Positions 54,695 to 62,696 of a stretch of 64,000 bases of DNA are shown piece after piece (positions within the stretch are counted from its first letter, which is position 1; each line of letters starts with the position of its first letter). Position numbers and translations under genes: made by a program. Origin of the DNA: UKL13-2 sp038206765 (GTDB lineage: Bacteria > Pseudomonadota > Gammaproteobacteria > Burkholderiales > Usitatibacteraceae); assembly GCA_038206765.1 (NCBI GenBank), contig JBBRAM010000002.1:124001-188000 (forward strand), in the 5' to 3' direction. A model generated the notes under the pieces. The model searched no databases. It saw nothing but the letters and a program-made list of their open reading frames with translations, and was not told where the DNA came from.

Positions 54695-55174
54695 ACTGGC
54701 GCACGAAAACGCGATGGTCAGCTGTAATGAGACCAATGCAGGGGATTAATTGGGGGCGAGCAGCGCCCCACAAAGTTGATTTTCTGTTGTGGTTCGCGTG
54801 TCTGATTTAGCAAATCAACGAAGCGCGCTCGTTAAATGAGCCGAGGCGATTCGCGCTTTGCAATTTGCGCTTTGCCATTGCGGCGTGGCTAGGCCCGTCA
54901 AATCGTCAGATTGTCAAATTGTCAAATCGCAACCGAAATCCCTGCGGTATCGTTTGCAAATATAATGACGGAGTGCTGTCTGGTATTGCATCAGAAGCCA
55001 TAACGCTGCACCGCAACATCGCGGCTTTCAGACAATGGTCGTAATCGTAAAATCGCGTCGCAATGTTGCGAAAATTTTCCTTAAAATGACGTTGTCAAAA
55101 TGAAGCTGCCGAAATCATGTTGTCAACATAATCCTGCCCAATTTATCAATGACTCAACCTTGGAAAACGCCGTG
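54695..55174. other. structured intergenic region between the cyd operon and the TPR-like gene
   Basis: 480 bp. Hairpins: GGGGCG/CGCCCC with loop AGCAG near 54755, CCACAA/TTGTGG around 54767-54794, GATTT/AAATC near 54807, then a duplicated TTTGC-rich stretch (GCGCTTTGCAATTTGCGCTTTGCC). Octamer repeats at 54897. A TATAAT box at 54961. The open frame from ATG 55100 is the same frame as the next gene. Could encode a small RNA; nothing proves it. Confidence 0.4.
54897..54928. repeat. 8-bp tandem repeat (GTCAAATT type)
   Basis: Four octamers in tandem: GTCAAATC, GTCAGATT, GTCAAATT, GTCAAATC. Intergenic, 247 bp before the next gene. Confidence 0.85.
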
Positions 55175-56473
55175 ATGAAAATCTTATTTACCTCCCTTTC
55201 AGCTATTTGTCGCAACGTCATGGGAGTGGCCGTTTGCGCTGCGATCATCGGGAGTTTGGCGTCGAGCGCTACCGTTTTTGCGCAGACCAAGGGCGTCAAT
55301 ACAGCGGCTCCAGCCAACGAAAAAGAAACTGTGCGACAAGAAGTCGCCAAGCCGATGGAAGCTGCGCGCGAATTGATGAAAGAAAAAAAATACAGCGAAG
55401 CTTTGGCGAAAGTGCGTGAGGCTGAACTGATCCCGAATAAAACGCCATACGAGATGTTTATCATCGACCAAATGCGCGGCGCGGCGGCGGCGGGTGCGGG
55501 CGACAATGCCTTGGCGGTACGATCGTTTGAGGCTGTGCTGGCGACGAACCGCTTGAACGCTGATGCCGGCTTGCCGATTGTTGAGGCCATCGCCGGGACT
55601 TACTACCGCAGCAAAGACTACAAATCGGCCGTGGTGTGGGCGCGTCGTTTTTTTACGGACGGCGGCGTGAATCCGCTGATGCGTTTGATGATGCAGCAGT
55701 CGTTATATTTGAGTGATGATTTTGTGGGAGCGGCCAAAGATATTACGGCAGATGTTGATGCACAGATTGCCGCCGGTAAAACGCCGAGCGAAGATATTTT
55801 GAAATTATTGGCAAGCTGCGCCTTGAAACAAAAAGATAACGCGGCCTACGTTGTGGCGCTGGAAAAGCTCGTGATCTACTACCCGAAAAAAGATTACTGG
55901 GCTGATTATATTTACCGGTTTGAATCCAAGCCAACCTTTTCAGATCGTTTGTCGCTCGATGTTTATAGGCTCAAGTTTCAGCTGGATTTAATTGAAGATT
56001 CGGCAGACTACATGCGCATGGCCTTGCTAGCGAATCAGGCGGGCTTTCCGGTTGAAACCAAAACTGTATTGGAACGCGGCTATGCACGCGGTACGTTGGG
56101 AAAAGGTCCTGATGCGTCCAATCAAAAGAAACTTATGGATGCTGTAAATAAGGAACTTGCTGACGAAGCCAAAACCAGCGCCAAGAGCGAAGCTGAAGCG
56201 GCGACATCGAAGGACGGAACAGCACTCGTGGGCGTGGGGTTTAACAACGTGCTGGCCGGCCAAGCCGAAAAAGGCGCACAGCAAATGGAACTAGGCATCA
56301 AAAAAGGTGGCTTAAAACACCCTGACGAAGTCATGCTGCGGCTTGGCATCGCCTACGTGTTAGCAGGGCAAAAAGACAAAGCGATTGATTCGTTCAAGAC
56401 CGTTAAGGGCGCTGATGGCGCAGCTGATTTGGCAATGCTTTGGAGCTTATATGCGGCACAGGTAAAAAAGTAA
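55175..56473 (+). CDS. secreted protein with TPR-like helical repeats, function unknown
   Basis: 432 residues from ATG 55175; ATG 55100 adds 25 residues without signal character. Signal peptide MKILFTSLSAICRNVMGVAV... with cleavage after VFA. The mature protein is helical with TPR-like pairs, for instance MEAARELMKEKKYSEALAKVREAELIP, AAGAGDNALAVRSFEAVLA and VMLRLGIAYVLAGQKDKAIDSFKTVKGADG. Periplasmic by prediction. Not assigned to a named family by me. Such proteins often act as scaffolds; no partner gene is adjacent. The 83 bp after it contain possibly a decayed dispersed repeat. Confidence 0.78.
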   Translation: MKILFTSLSAICRNVMGVAVCAAIIGSLASSATVFAQTKGVNTAAPANEKETVRQEVAKPMEAARELMKEKKYSEALAKVREAELIPNKTPYEMFIIDQMRGAAAAGAGDNALAVRSFEAVLATNRLNADAGLPIVEAIAGTYYRSKDYKSAVVWARRFFTDGGVNPLMRLMMQQSLYLSDDFVGAAKDITADVDAQIAAGKTPSEDILKLLASCALKQKDNAAYVVALEKLVIYYPKKDYWADYIYRFESKPTFSDRLSLDVYRLKFQLDLIEDSADYMRMALLANQAGFPVETKTVLERGYARGTLGKGPDASNQKKLMDAVNKELADEAKTSAKSEAEAATSKDGTALVGVGFNNVLAGQAEKGAQQMELGIKKGGLKHPDEVMLRLGIAYVLAGQKDKAIDSFKTVKGADGAADLAMLWSLYAAQVKK

Positions 56474-56556
56474 ATATTGTCGATGTTTTGAATGGCGGAT
56501 TTGTTTGGGTATTTACATGTATTTCCGGTCAAGCGCTTTTGGGTGTTAGCCCCCGG

Positions 56557-58542
56557 CTATTCTTTGAACGCAAACAAAACCGCATCAGCAGGTACCATCT
56601 CGCCAACCTGAAACGCCACGCGCTCAACCACTCCATCCCGCGGGCTGACAATCGTGTGCTCCATTTTCATCGCTTCCATGATGATTAGCGCTTGGCCTTT
56701 TTTGATCGTGTCGCCAGCCGCGGCCATCACCTTTACCACACGCCCCGGCATCATGGCCGTCAAGCGGCCGTCGTTCGTCTCAGCGGTTGATTCAAAACGG
56801 AACGGGTCGACCAAACGCAGGTGGTGACGCGTATTGGTGAGAAGGACAGAAAATTGATCCTCATGGGAAAGCACTGTTGCGCGATGGGTAACGCCGTTTG
56901 CGGTAAAGCGAACGCTCCCGCCGTCTACAGCATGTTGCGTCACGTGAAACGTTGCGCCACTTAGGATTAAACCGTAACCATTTTCTTCGGTTTCGACCTG
57001 CACAATTTCAACCGCTGCATCATCGGCAGTATGAAACTCCAACGTGCGCTTGGCCCCGCGGTTTAGCCACCAACCCGCTTTGCTTTCCCAAACGCCATGG
57101 CCTGCCTTTGATTTTTCTATCGTGAGTTCAAATAGCGACGCGGCAATCAGTGCCTCAACGGGGCAGTGCGTTTCATCGGGCATCAACATCGCACGATGCC
57201 GTGGAATAAAGCCAGTATCGGTCGCGCCGTCGATAAAGGCTTGATGCTTCACCAGTTGCTGTAAAAATCCCAAATTGGTTTTCACACCAATCACATCCGT
57301 CTCGGCTAGCGCGCCCTGCATCCGGCGGATCGCTTCGTCCCGATCTCCGCCCCAGGTAATGAGTTTAGCGATCATCGGGTCGTAGTAGACGCTGATTTCA
57401 TCACGCGAAATTACACCGGTATCGAGTCTTACATCACCTTCCGTATCCATTGTTGGTATGGCAAAGACATGCATTTTGCCCGTTTCGGGCAGGAAGTCGT
57501 TCGACGGATTTTCGGCGCAAATACGTACTTCAATCGCATGCCCGCCGGTGATAATTTCCTTTTGCTTCAGTGGCAACGGCTCGCCCGCAGCGATGCGCAA
57601 CTGCCACTCCACCAAATCCTCACCGGTAATCATTTCGGTGATTGGATGCTCGACCTGCAGGCGGGTATTCATTTCCATGAAGAAAAACTCACGGTCCTCG
57701 CCGGCGATAAACTCAATCGTTCCCGCACCGCGATAAGCGATGGCACGGGCGGCGGCAACAGCCGCATCGCCCATGCGTTTACGCATGTTTTCATCAACGG
57801 AAAGATAGGGCGATGGCGTCTCTTCCAGAACTTTTTGATGACGGCGTTGAATTGAGCATTCACGTTCATACAAATGCACATAGCTGCCGTGCGTATCGCC
57901 AAAAACTTGAAACTCGATATGATGCGGACCAAGTACGAAGCGCTCGATCAACACATCGTCATTTCCAAACGCATTCTTCGCCTCGCGCCGCGCCGCTTCG
58001 AGCTGCGAAATAAATTCTTCCGATTTTTCAACCAGCCGCATTCCTTTGCCGCCGCCGCCAGCCACGGCTTTAATGAGCAGCGGATAACCCACAATATCAG
58101 CCTGCTTCGCCAAGAACTGCGCATCTTGGTTATCGCCGTGGTAGCCGGGAACCACGGGCACTTTGGCGGTTTGCATGAGCGCTTTTGCAGCGCTTTTGGA
58201 GCCCATTTTTTCGATGGCTTCCGGTGTCGGGCCAATAAAAACAATGCCTGCATCCTCGCAGGCGCGGGCAAATTTGGCGTTCTCGGACAAGAATCCGTAG
58301 CCGGGATGAATGGCTTGGGCACCCGATTTTTTGGCGATCTCAATAATGAAATCGCCTTTCAAATAAGAATCAACCGGCCGTGGACCGCCGATCAGATAAG
58401 CTTCATCAGCTTGGCTGACATGTTGCGCATGGGCATCGGCGTCAGAAAAAACCGCCACGGTACGGATGCCCATCCGCTTACAAGTACGAATCACGCGACA
58501 GGCAATTTCGCCGCGATTGGCGATGAGAATTTTATTGAACAT
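56557..58542 (-). CDS. liuD: acyl-CoA carboxylase biotin-carboxylase/BCCP subunit (methylcrotonyl-CoA carboxylase alpha)
   Basis: 661 residues from ATG 58542 (MFNKILIANRGEIACRVI); 27 open codons upstream are only the tandem repeat region. Biotin carboxylase with ATP-grasp (GGGGKGMRLV, ECSIQRRHQKVLEE, EMNTRLQVEHPITEMITGEDLVEWQLRIA), a middle BT-like domain, and a C-terminal BCCP with biotin lysine K626 in EAMKMEHT. Biotin-dependent carboxylation of 3-methylcrotonyl-CoA is inferred from the adjacent carboxyltransferase, hydratase and acyl-CoA dehydrogenase; a related acyl-CoA (for example geranyl-CoA) remains possible. Confidence 0.9.
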   Translation of the reverse strand: MFNKILIANRGEIACRVIRTCKRMGIRTVAVFSDADAHAQHVSQADEAYLIGGPRPVDSYLKGDFIIEIAKKSGAQAIHPGYGFLSENAKFARACEDAGIVFIGPTPEAIEKMGSKSAAKALMQTAKVPVVPGYHGDNQDAQFLAKQADIVGYPLLIKAVAGGGGKGMRLVEKSEEFISQLEAARREAKNAFGNDDVLIERFVLGPHHIEFQVFGDTHGSYVHLYERECSIQRRHQKVLEETPSPYLSVDENMRKRMGDAAVAAARAIAYRGAGTIEFIAGEDREFFFMEMNTRLQVEHPITEMITGEDLVEWQLRIAAGEPLPLKQKEIITGGHAIEVRICAENPSNDFLPETGKMHVFAIPTMDTEGDVRLDTGVISRDEISVYYDPMIAKLITWGGDRDEAIRRMQGALAETDVIGVKTNLGFLQQLVKHQAFIDGATDTGFIPRHRAMLMPDETHCPVEALIAASLFELTIEKSKAGHGVWESKAGWWLNRGAKRTLEFHTADDAAVEIVQVETEENGYGLILSGATFHVTQHAVDGGSVRFTANGVTHRATVLSHEDQFSVLLTNTRHHLRLVDPFRFESTAETNDGRLTAMMPGRVVKVMAAAGDTIKKGQALIIMEAMKMEHTIVSPRDGVVERVAFQVGEMVPADAVLFAFKE

Positions 58543-58571
58543 GGGTTTGTGGTGTTGTGGTGGTGGTGGTT

Positions 58572-58619
58572 TTAACTGGTGAACTGATGAACTGATGAAC
58601 TGGTGATTTCGTGAACTCG
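58572..58619. repeat. 8-bp tandem repeat before the carboxylase alpha gene
   Basis: Six octamers (TTAACTGG, TGAACTGA, TGAACTGA, TGAACTGG, TGATTTCG, TGAACTCG) fill the space between the MAPEG stop and the carboxylase start. On the transcribed strand they read TCAGTTCA-type units. Confidence 0.85.
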
Positions 58620-58623
58620 TCAA

Positions 58624-59049
58624 TTACGAGACAGAAAGAAGTTGAAAGGCGATCCAAATCCAAATCAGCATGAGTAACGTCACGCTGGTGGCGAAGGCGT
58701 AGAAGCGACGCATCACATGATTACTGGTGCAATGTATGAAGCTGTGAGCATATCGTGCCCCAACAAAACCCCACGCCATGACAACCAGCGGCATGCTCGT
58801 GAGACCGGCGGCGAAGATCGTCAACGCAGCTGCATAAAAAAGTACGGGCATTTCAAATAGATTGCGGAAATTATCCGACGCGCGGGAGTCTTCCACCAGC
58901 GCCGACATTTGTGCCGACAAGGCCACTTTTTGCGGGTGAATACGCTTTGCCTTGAACGTGGCGATGCGGCGTTTTAACATCACCACCGCCACCAGAATGG
59001 TGAGCGCAACCATCGCAATCAACGGGAATAAAATGAGTTTGTTGGGCAT
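58624..59049 (-). CDS. MAPEG-family membrane protein
   Basis: 141 residues, four membrane helices. The segment NLFEMPVLFYAAALTIFAAG and the RYAHSFIHCTSNHVMRRFYAFATS block are characteristic of MAPEG (membrane-associated proteins in eicosanoid and glutathione metabolism), inner-membrane proteins of mostly unknown bacterial role. It sits between the hydratase and the carboxylase alpha genes, 13 bp after the former, so it is within the operon. No known link to leucine degradation. Confidence 0.86.
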   Translation of the reverse strand: MPNKLILFPLIAMVALTILVAVVMLKRRIATFKAKRIHPQKVALSAQMSALVEDSRASDNFRNLFEMPVLFYAAALTIFAAGLTSMPLVVMAWGFVGARYAHSFIHCTSNHVMRRFYAFATSVTLLMLIWIWIAFQLLSVS

Positions 59050-59062
59050 ATTGAGTCCTCTA

Positions 59063-59851
59063 TTATTTTTCTGAAATCCAGCTCGGTTTGCGCTTGCTCA
59101 AAAAGGCTGACAATCCCTCTTGGCCTTCCGCGCTCACGCGAACGCGGGCAATCCGCTGCGCGGTCTCGGCAACCAACGCGTCGTTGATCGGATGATTCGC
59201 GACCGCGGCAATCAACGATTTCGCTTCCAACAGCGATTGCGGGCCTGCCGCAAGAAGCGATACGCAAATGTCGTTAATTTTGGTGTCCATGGCCTCGTCA
59301 GTTTGCGCCAATTCATGCAACAGTCCAAGGCGATGCGCCTCAGCGGCATCAAATTTTTCAGCCGTCAAAAAATAGCGATGGGCAGCACGCTCGCCAATGG
59401 CTGCAATCACGTATGGCGAAATGACTGCTGGAATTAAACCGAGCTTCACCTCCGATAGCGAGAATGCTGCCGACGGCGTCCCAACCGCGATATCACAGCA
59501 AGCAACCAGCCCCACGCCGCCACCATAGGCGGCACCCTGCACGCGGGCGATGGTCGGCTTGCGCAGGCCGTGCAGTGTTTTCATCAGCAAGCCCAACGCC
59601 ATCGCATCGCGAACGTTTTCTTCCTGCGAATAAGCGGCAATGCGCTGCATCCAACTCAAGTTAGCACCGGCAGAAAATGATTTTCCAACTGCCGATAGAA
59701 TAACAATGCGCACGTCAGCGGCGGCGTCCATCTCACGCAATGCCTGTGTGAGATCAGCGATCAGTAAATCGTCAAACGCGTTGTGTTTGTCTGGGTTGTT
59801 CAGAGTGATGATGCCGATAGCGCCGTTGATTTCAGTATTAAGGTAAGTCAT
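59063..59851 (-). CDS. liuC: enoyl-CoA hydratase/isomerase, probable methylglutaconyl-CoA hydratase
   Basis: 262 residues, crotonase fold. Oxyanion-hole segments SAVGKSFSAGANLSWMQRI and RVQGAAYGGGVGLVACCDIAVGT, with SEVKLGLIPAVISPYVIAAIG holding the family glutamate region. The ANLSWM and EVKLGLIPAVISPYV features favour the LiuC (methylglutaconyl-CoA hydratase) subgroup, which converts 3-methylglutaconyl-CoA to HMG-CoA. Position between the two carboxylase genes supports this. The HMG-CoA lyase gene is not in the window. Confidence 0.88.
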   Translation of the reverse strand: MTYLNTEINGAIGIITLNNPDKHNAFDDLLIADLTQALREMDAAADVRIVILSAVGKSFSAGANLSWMQRIAAYSQEENVRDAMALGLLMKTLHGLRKPTIARVQGAAYGGGVGLVACCDIAVGTPSAAFSLSEVKLGLIPAVISPYVIAAIGERAAHRYFLTAEKFDAAEAHRLGLLHELAQTDEAMDTKINDICVSLLAAGPQSLLEAKSLIAAVANHPINDALVAETAQRIARVRVSAEGQEGLSAFLSKRKPSWISEK

Positions 59852-59854
59852 AGG

Positions 59855-60469
59855 TCAATCTAAATCGTGGCACGGGGGTTGAACGCTACTAGGCTCGAAA
59901 GCACCGCTGTCAAGCTTCGTAAAGGCCGTTAGCAATGAACTTTTTGGGTCGGGGCTAAACAAGCTCCCCAACATTCTGTTTGCTAATTGCCCGGTAGTGA
60001 ATATTTTCCTAATTTCATCTTTTAGTTCGGTAGCAGTTAATTCTTCGCTGTGCAAAATCCGTTTTTCGCCTTGTCCCTTAGGCTTCGTTCGCGATGCTTT
60101 GCTCCAATCAACTGTGTTCTCATTTCCCCATCCAATAAAAAACGTGCCATGAATAATCGCATTTCTACGCGCCTCTACACTATCAAGCTCGTTACAAACA
60201 AAACTGATAATTTTCTTTTCGTCCGGCTGAAACGTCCGAAGTTGAAAAATAATGTTTCTAATTGCACGATTGAACCCCTTATCGGAAAGTTCTTCAGCAA
60301 GAAGCCTAAATATGGGTTGCTGAGATGCGGTCAAAGAAAGGCTGGACGTAAGACTAGTTTTTAGCCAAAACTGAGTCTGCTGGTACTCAACCAGGTAACG
60401 GCCAAGAAGCCGATAAAGTTCATCGATTTGAGTCTTACGGGATTGTCCGACAGGGAGCGTCATGTCCAT
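59855..60469 (-). CDS. unrecognised protein with HEPN-like R-x4-H motif
   Basis: 204 residues, start ATG 60469 with AGGA upstream. No signal or membrane segment. Mostly helical; the segment VEARRNAIIHGTFFIGWG contains R102-N-x3-H107, the R-x4-6-H signature of HEPN ribonuclease domains, in the expected context at the end of a helix (FVCNELDSVEARRNAIIHG). Preceded by a helical N-terminal half (LLGRYLVEYQQTQFWL). It fits between carboxylase beta (6 bp away) and liuC (3 bp), so it is co-transcribed. The DNA looks more A+T-rich than its neighbours. Homology to HEPN is only motif-based, and no toxin partner (MNT) is adjacent. Confidence 0.62.
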   Translation of the reverse strand: MDMTLPVGQSRKTQIDELYRLLGRYLVEYQQTQFWLKTSLTSSLSLTASQQPIFRLLAEELSDKGFNRAIRNIIFQLRTFQPDEKKIISFVCNELDSVEARRNAIIHGTFFIGWGNENTVDWSKASRTKPKGQGEKRILHSEELTATELKDEIRKIFTTGQLANRMLGSLFSPDPKSSLLTAFTKLDSGAFEPSSVQPPCHDLD

Positions 60470-60475
60470 CGCATC

Positions 60476-62092
60476 CTACATCCTAAACACGCCATAGTCT
60501 GTCTTTTCAATCGGCGCATTCATCGCTGCTGACAATCCCAGGCCCAACACCATGCGCGTGTCTTTCGGATCAATCACGCCATCGTCCCAAAGCCGGGCGG
60601 TTGCGTAGTAGGGGTTGCCTTGATCTTCATATTGCTGGCGAATCGGCGCTTTAAACGCTTCTTCTTCATCCGCCGTCCATGCGCCACCTTTACCTTCAAT
60701 GCCATCGCGCTTCACCGTTGCCAGCACCGATGCCGCCTGCTCACCACCCATCACCGAGATGCGTGTGTTCGGCCATGTCCACAGAAAGCGCGGGTTAAAC
60801 GCACGGCCACACATGCCGTAATTGCCCGCACCGAATGAGCCGCCGATCAGCACCGTAAATTTTGGCACTTTTGCACAGGAAACGGCTGTCACCATTTTCG
60901 CGCCGTCTTTGGCAATACCGCCGGTTTCGTATTTTTTGCCGACCATAAAGCCGGTGATATTTTGCAGAAAAATCAGCGGAACGCCGCGCTGGTTGCAGAG
61001 TTCGATAAAGTGCGCACCCTTCAGGGCGGATTCAGAGAACAATATCCCGTTGTTCGCCACGATGCCGACAGGATGTCCCCAAATGTGCGCGAAGCCGCAG
61101 ACTAATGTAGTGCCATACAACGCTTTGAATTCATGGAAATCCGATCCATCCACAATCCGCGCAATGACTTCCCGTATATCAAACGGCTGCTTGGTGTCTT
61201 TGGGAATAATTCCATACAATTCTTCCGACGCGTACTTTGGCTCAACCGCCACTTGCATCAACACATCCGGCGATTTTTTGCGATTCAAATGCGAAACGAT
61301 TTCACGCGCAATGCCAAGCGCGTGCTGATCATTTTCCGCCAAATGATCGGTCACACCGGAAGTGCGTGAATGCACATCGCCGCCGCCCAATTCTTCCGCC
61401 GTCACCACTTCGCCCGTCGCCGCCTTCACCAACGGTGGGCCGCCCAAAAATATCGTGCCCTGATTTTTGACGATGATCGATTCATCGCACATCGCGGGTA
61501 CATAGGCGCCGCCTGCGGTGCAAGAGCCCATCACGCACGCAATCTGCGGAATGCCTTTGGCCGACAAATTCGCTTGGTTATAAAAGATACGGCCAAAGTG
61601 TTCTTTATCGGGGAACACCTCGTCTTGCAACGGTAAAAACGCGCCGCCGGAATCGACCAAATACACACATGGCAAATTGTTTTGCAGGGCAATCTCTTGC
61701 GCACGCAAATGCTTTTTAACGGTGAGCGGATAGTAAGTTCCGCCTTTGACAGTTGCATCATTGGCGACTATCACCACCTCTTGCCCCGACACCCGGCCAA
61801 TACCCGTAATCACACCCGCCGCTGGCGCGTCCTGCCCCGTTTTGCCGTAAACCCCCCAAGCTGCAAGCGGTGAAAATTCGAGGAACGGCGACCCCTGATC
61901 AAGCAATGCTTTTACCCGATCACGCGGCAGTAATTTGCCACGAGCCACATGCTTGGCGTTCGCATCTGCGCCGCCGCCGTCGGCGACTTGTTTGCTACGG
62001 CTGTTCAGTTCATCGACCAACGTGCGCATGTGTGCCGCGTTGGCGAGGAAGGAAGGTGAGAGCGGGTCGAGTTTTGATTTTAGCTGGGGCAT
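60476..62092 (-). CDS. liuB: acyl-CoA carboxylase carboxyltransferase subunit (methylcrotonyl-CoA carboxylase beta)
   Basis: 538 residues. Carboxyltransferase of the biotin enzyme, with the full N- and C-terminal crotonase-like lobes. Features: GKLLPRDRVKALLDQGSPFLE, the GGTYYPLTVKKHLRAQEIA block, DSGGAFLPLQDEVFPDKEHFGRIFYNQA (typical of MCC beta), GSCTAGGAYVPAMCDE, GGGDVHSRTSGVTDH, LQNITGFMVGKKYETGGIAKDGAK and SFGAGNYGMCGRAFNPRFLWTWPN. This set is characteristic of methylcrotonyl-CoA rather than propionyl-CoA carboxylase. Works with the alpha gene at 56557. Confidence 0.94.
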   Translation of the reverse strand: MPQLKSKLDPLSPSFLANAAHMRTLVDELNSRSKQVADGGGADANAKHVARGKLLPRDRVKALLDQGSPFLEFSPLAAWGVYGKTGQDAPAAGVITGIGRVSGQEVVIVANDATVKGGTYYPLTVKKHLRAQEIALQNNLPCVYLVDSGGAFLPLQDEVFPDKEHFGRIFYNQANLSAKGIPQIACVMGSCTAGGAYVPAMCDESIIVKNQGTIFLGGPPLVKAATGEVVTAEELGGGDVHSRTSGVTDHLAENDQHALGIAREIVSHLNRKKSPDVLMQVAVEPKYASEELYGIIPKDTKQPFDIREVIARIVDGSDFHEFKALYGTTLVCGFAHIWGHPVGIVANNGILFSESALKGAHFIELCNQRGVPLIFLQNITGFMVGKKYETGGIAKDGAKMVTAVSCAKVPKFTVLIGGSFGAGNYGMCGRAFNPRFLWTWPNTRISVMGGEQAASVLATVKRDGIEGKGGAWTADEEEAFKAPIRQQYEDQGNPYYATARLWDDGVIDPKDTRMVLGLGLSAAMNAPIEKTDYGVFRM

Positions 62093-62104
62093 AACAACGT
62101 TTTT

Positions 62105-62659
62105 CTATTGGAGAGTGATTAGTTTGGCATCTACTAGCATCTGGTGTGACATGCGACGTTGCAGATTCCAAATTGTTCGAGGCGTTACCATCGTAAGCGC
62201 TAGGCATGCCCTTGTGGCCGCGCCGGTCTCCTCTCGAGGAGACCGATTGAAAAGTCGGTCACCAAACGCAAGTTCAATTTCTGACACTTCCCCGGCTGCC
62301 GCCCATTCAATTTCTCCATCATCATCAGCAGCACTTTGGTAGTAGTCGCAAGCTTCGAAACTAGATGCTTGTAGGAATTCGTAAAGTGATTTTTCAACAT
62401 GGGTTGCAAGGCAGGCTTGATAGCCTTCTACTGCGGCATTTCGCTGGTTGGAATCTTGCAAACTTGAACGTATGGTGCATAGCGCGGCAGCCATACAAAT
62501 AAGGTACCGTTCTTTACGTAAATCATCTGGTGTAAGTGATAACAAAGATAGGCTCATTAGCTGGTCATCGCTTACTTGCTCAAGGAAGGGCACTTGCTTC
62601 ATGCTAAACCCAATGGCATAGCCCGTATCGAACGGATCATGGCTGATGATTTGGTTCAT
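62105..62659 (-). CDS. unrecognised small protein inside the liu operon
   Basis: 184 residues, start ATG 62659. Soluble, no signal, acidic overall (several DDD and EIE stretches, SAADDDGEIEWAAAGEVSEIELAFGDRLF), with one helical cysteine-containing middle (YLICMAAALCTIRSSLQD). I know no family for it. It lies 12 bp before carboxylase beta and 37 bp after the dehydrogenase, in the same direction. Codon use looks less G+C-rich than its neighbours. Function unknown; co-transcription is the only clue. Confidence 0.6.
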   Translation of the reverse strand: MNQIISHDPFDTGYAIGFSMKQVPFLEQVSDDQLMSLSLLSLTPDDLRKERYLICMAAALCTIRSSLQDSNQRNAAVEGYQACLATHVEKSLYEFLQASSFEACDYYQSAADDDGEIEWAAAGEVSEIELAFGDRLFNRSPREETGAATRACLALTMVTPRTIWNLQRRMSHQMLVDAKLITLQ

Positions 62660-62696
62660 GCTAACCTTTTGGAATGCCTGCTATTACGTTCGGGCT

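Noticed and set aside
57874..58575. 233-codon plus-strand frame opposite the carboxylase alpha gene
   Set aside because: Shadow of a clear biotin carboxylase; composition His/Asn-rich and no domain.
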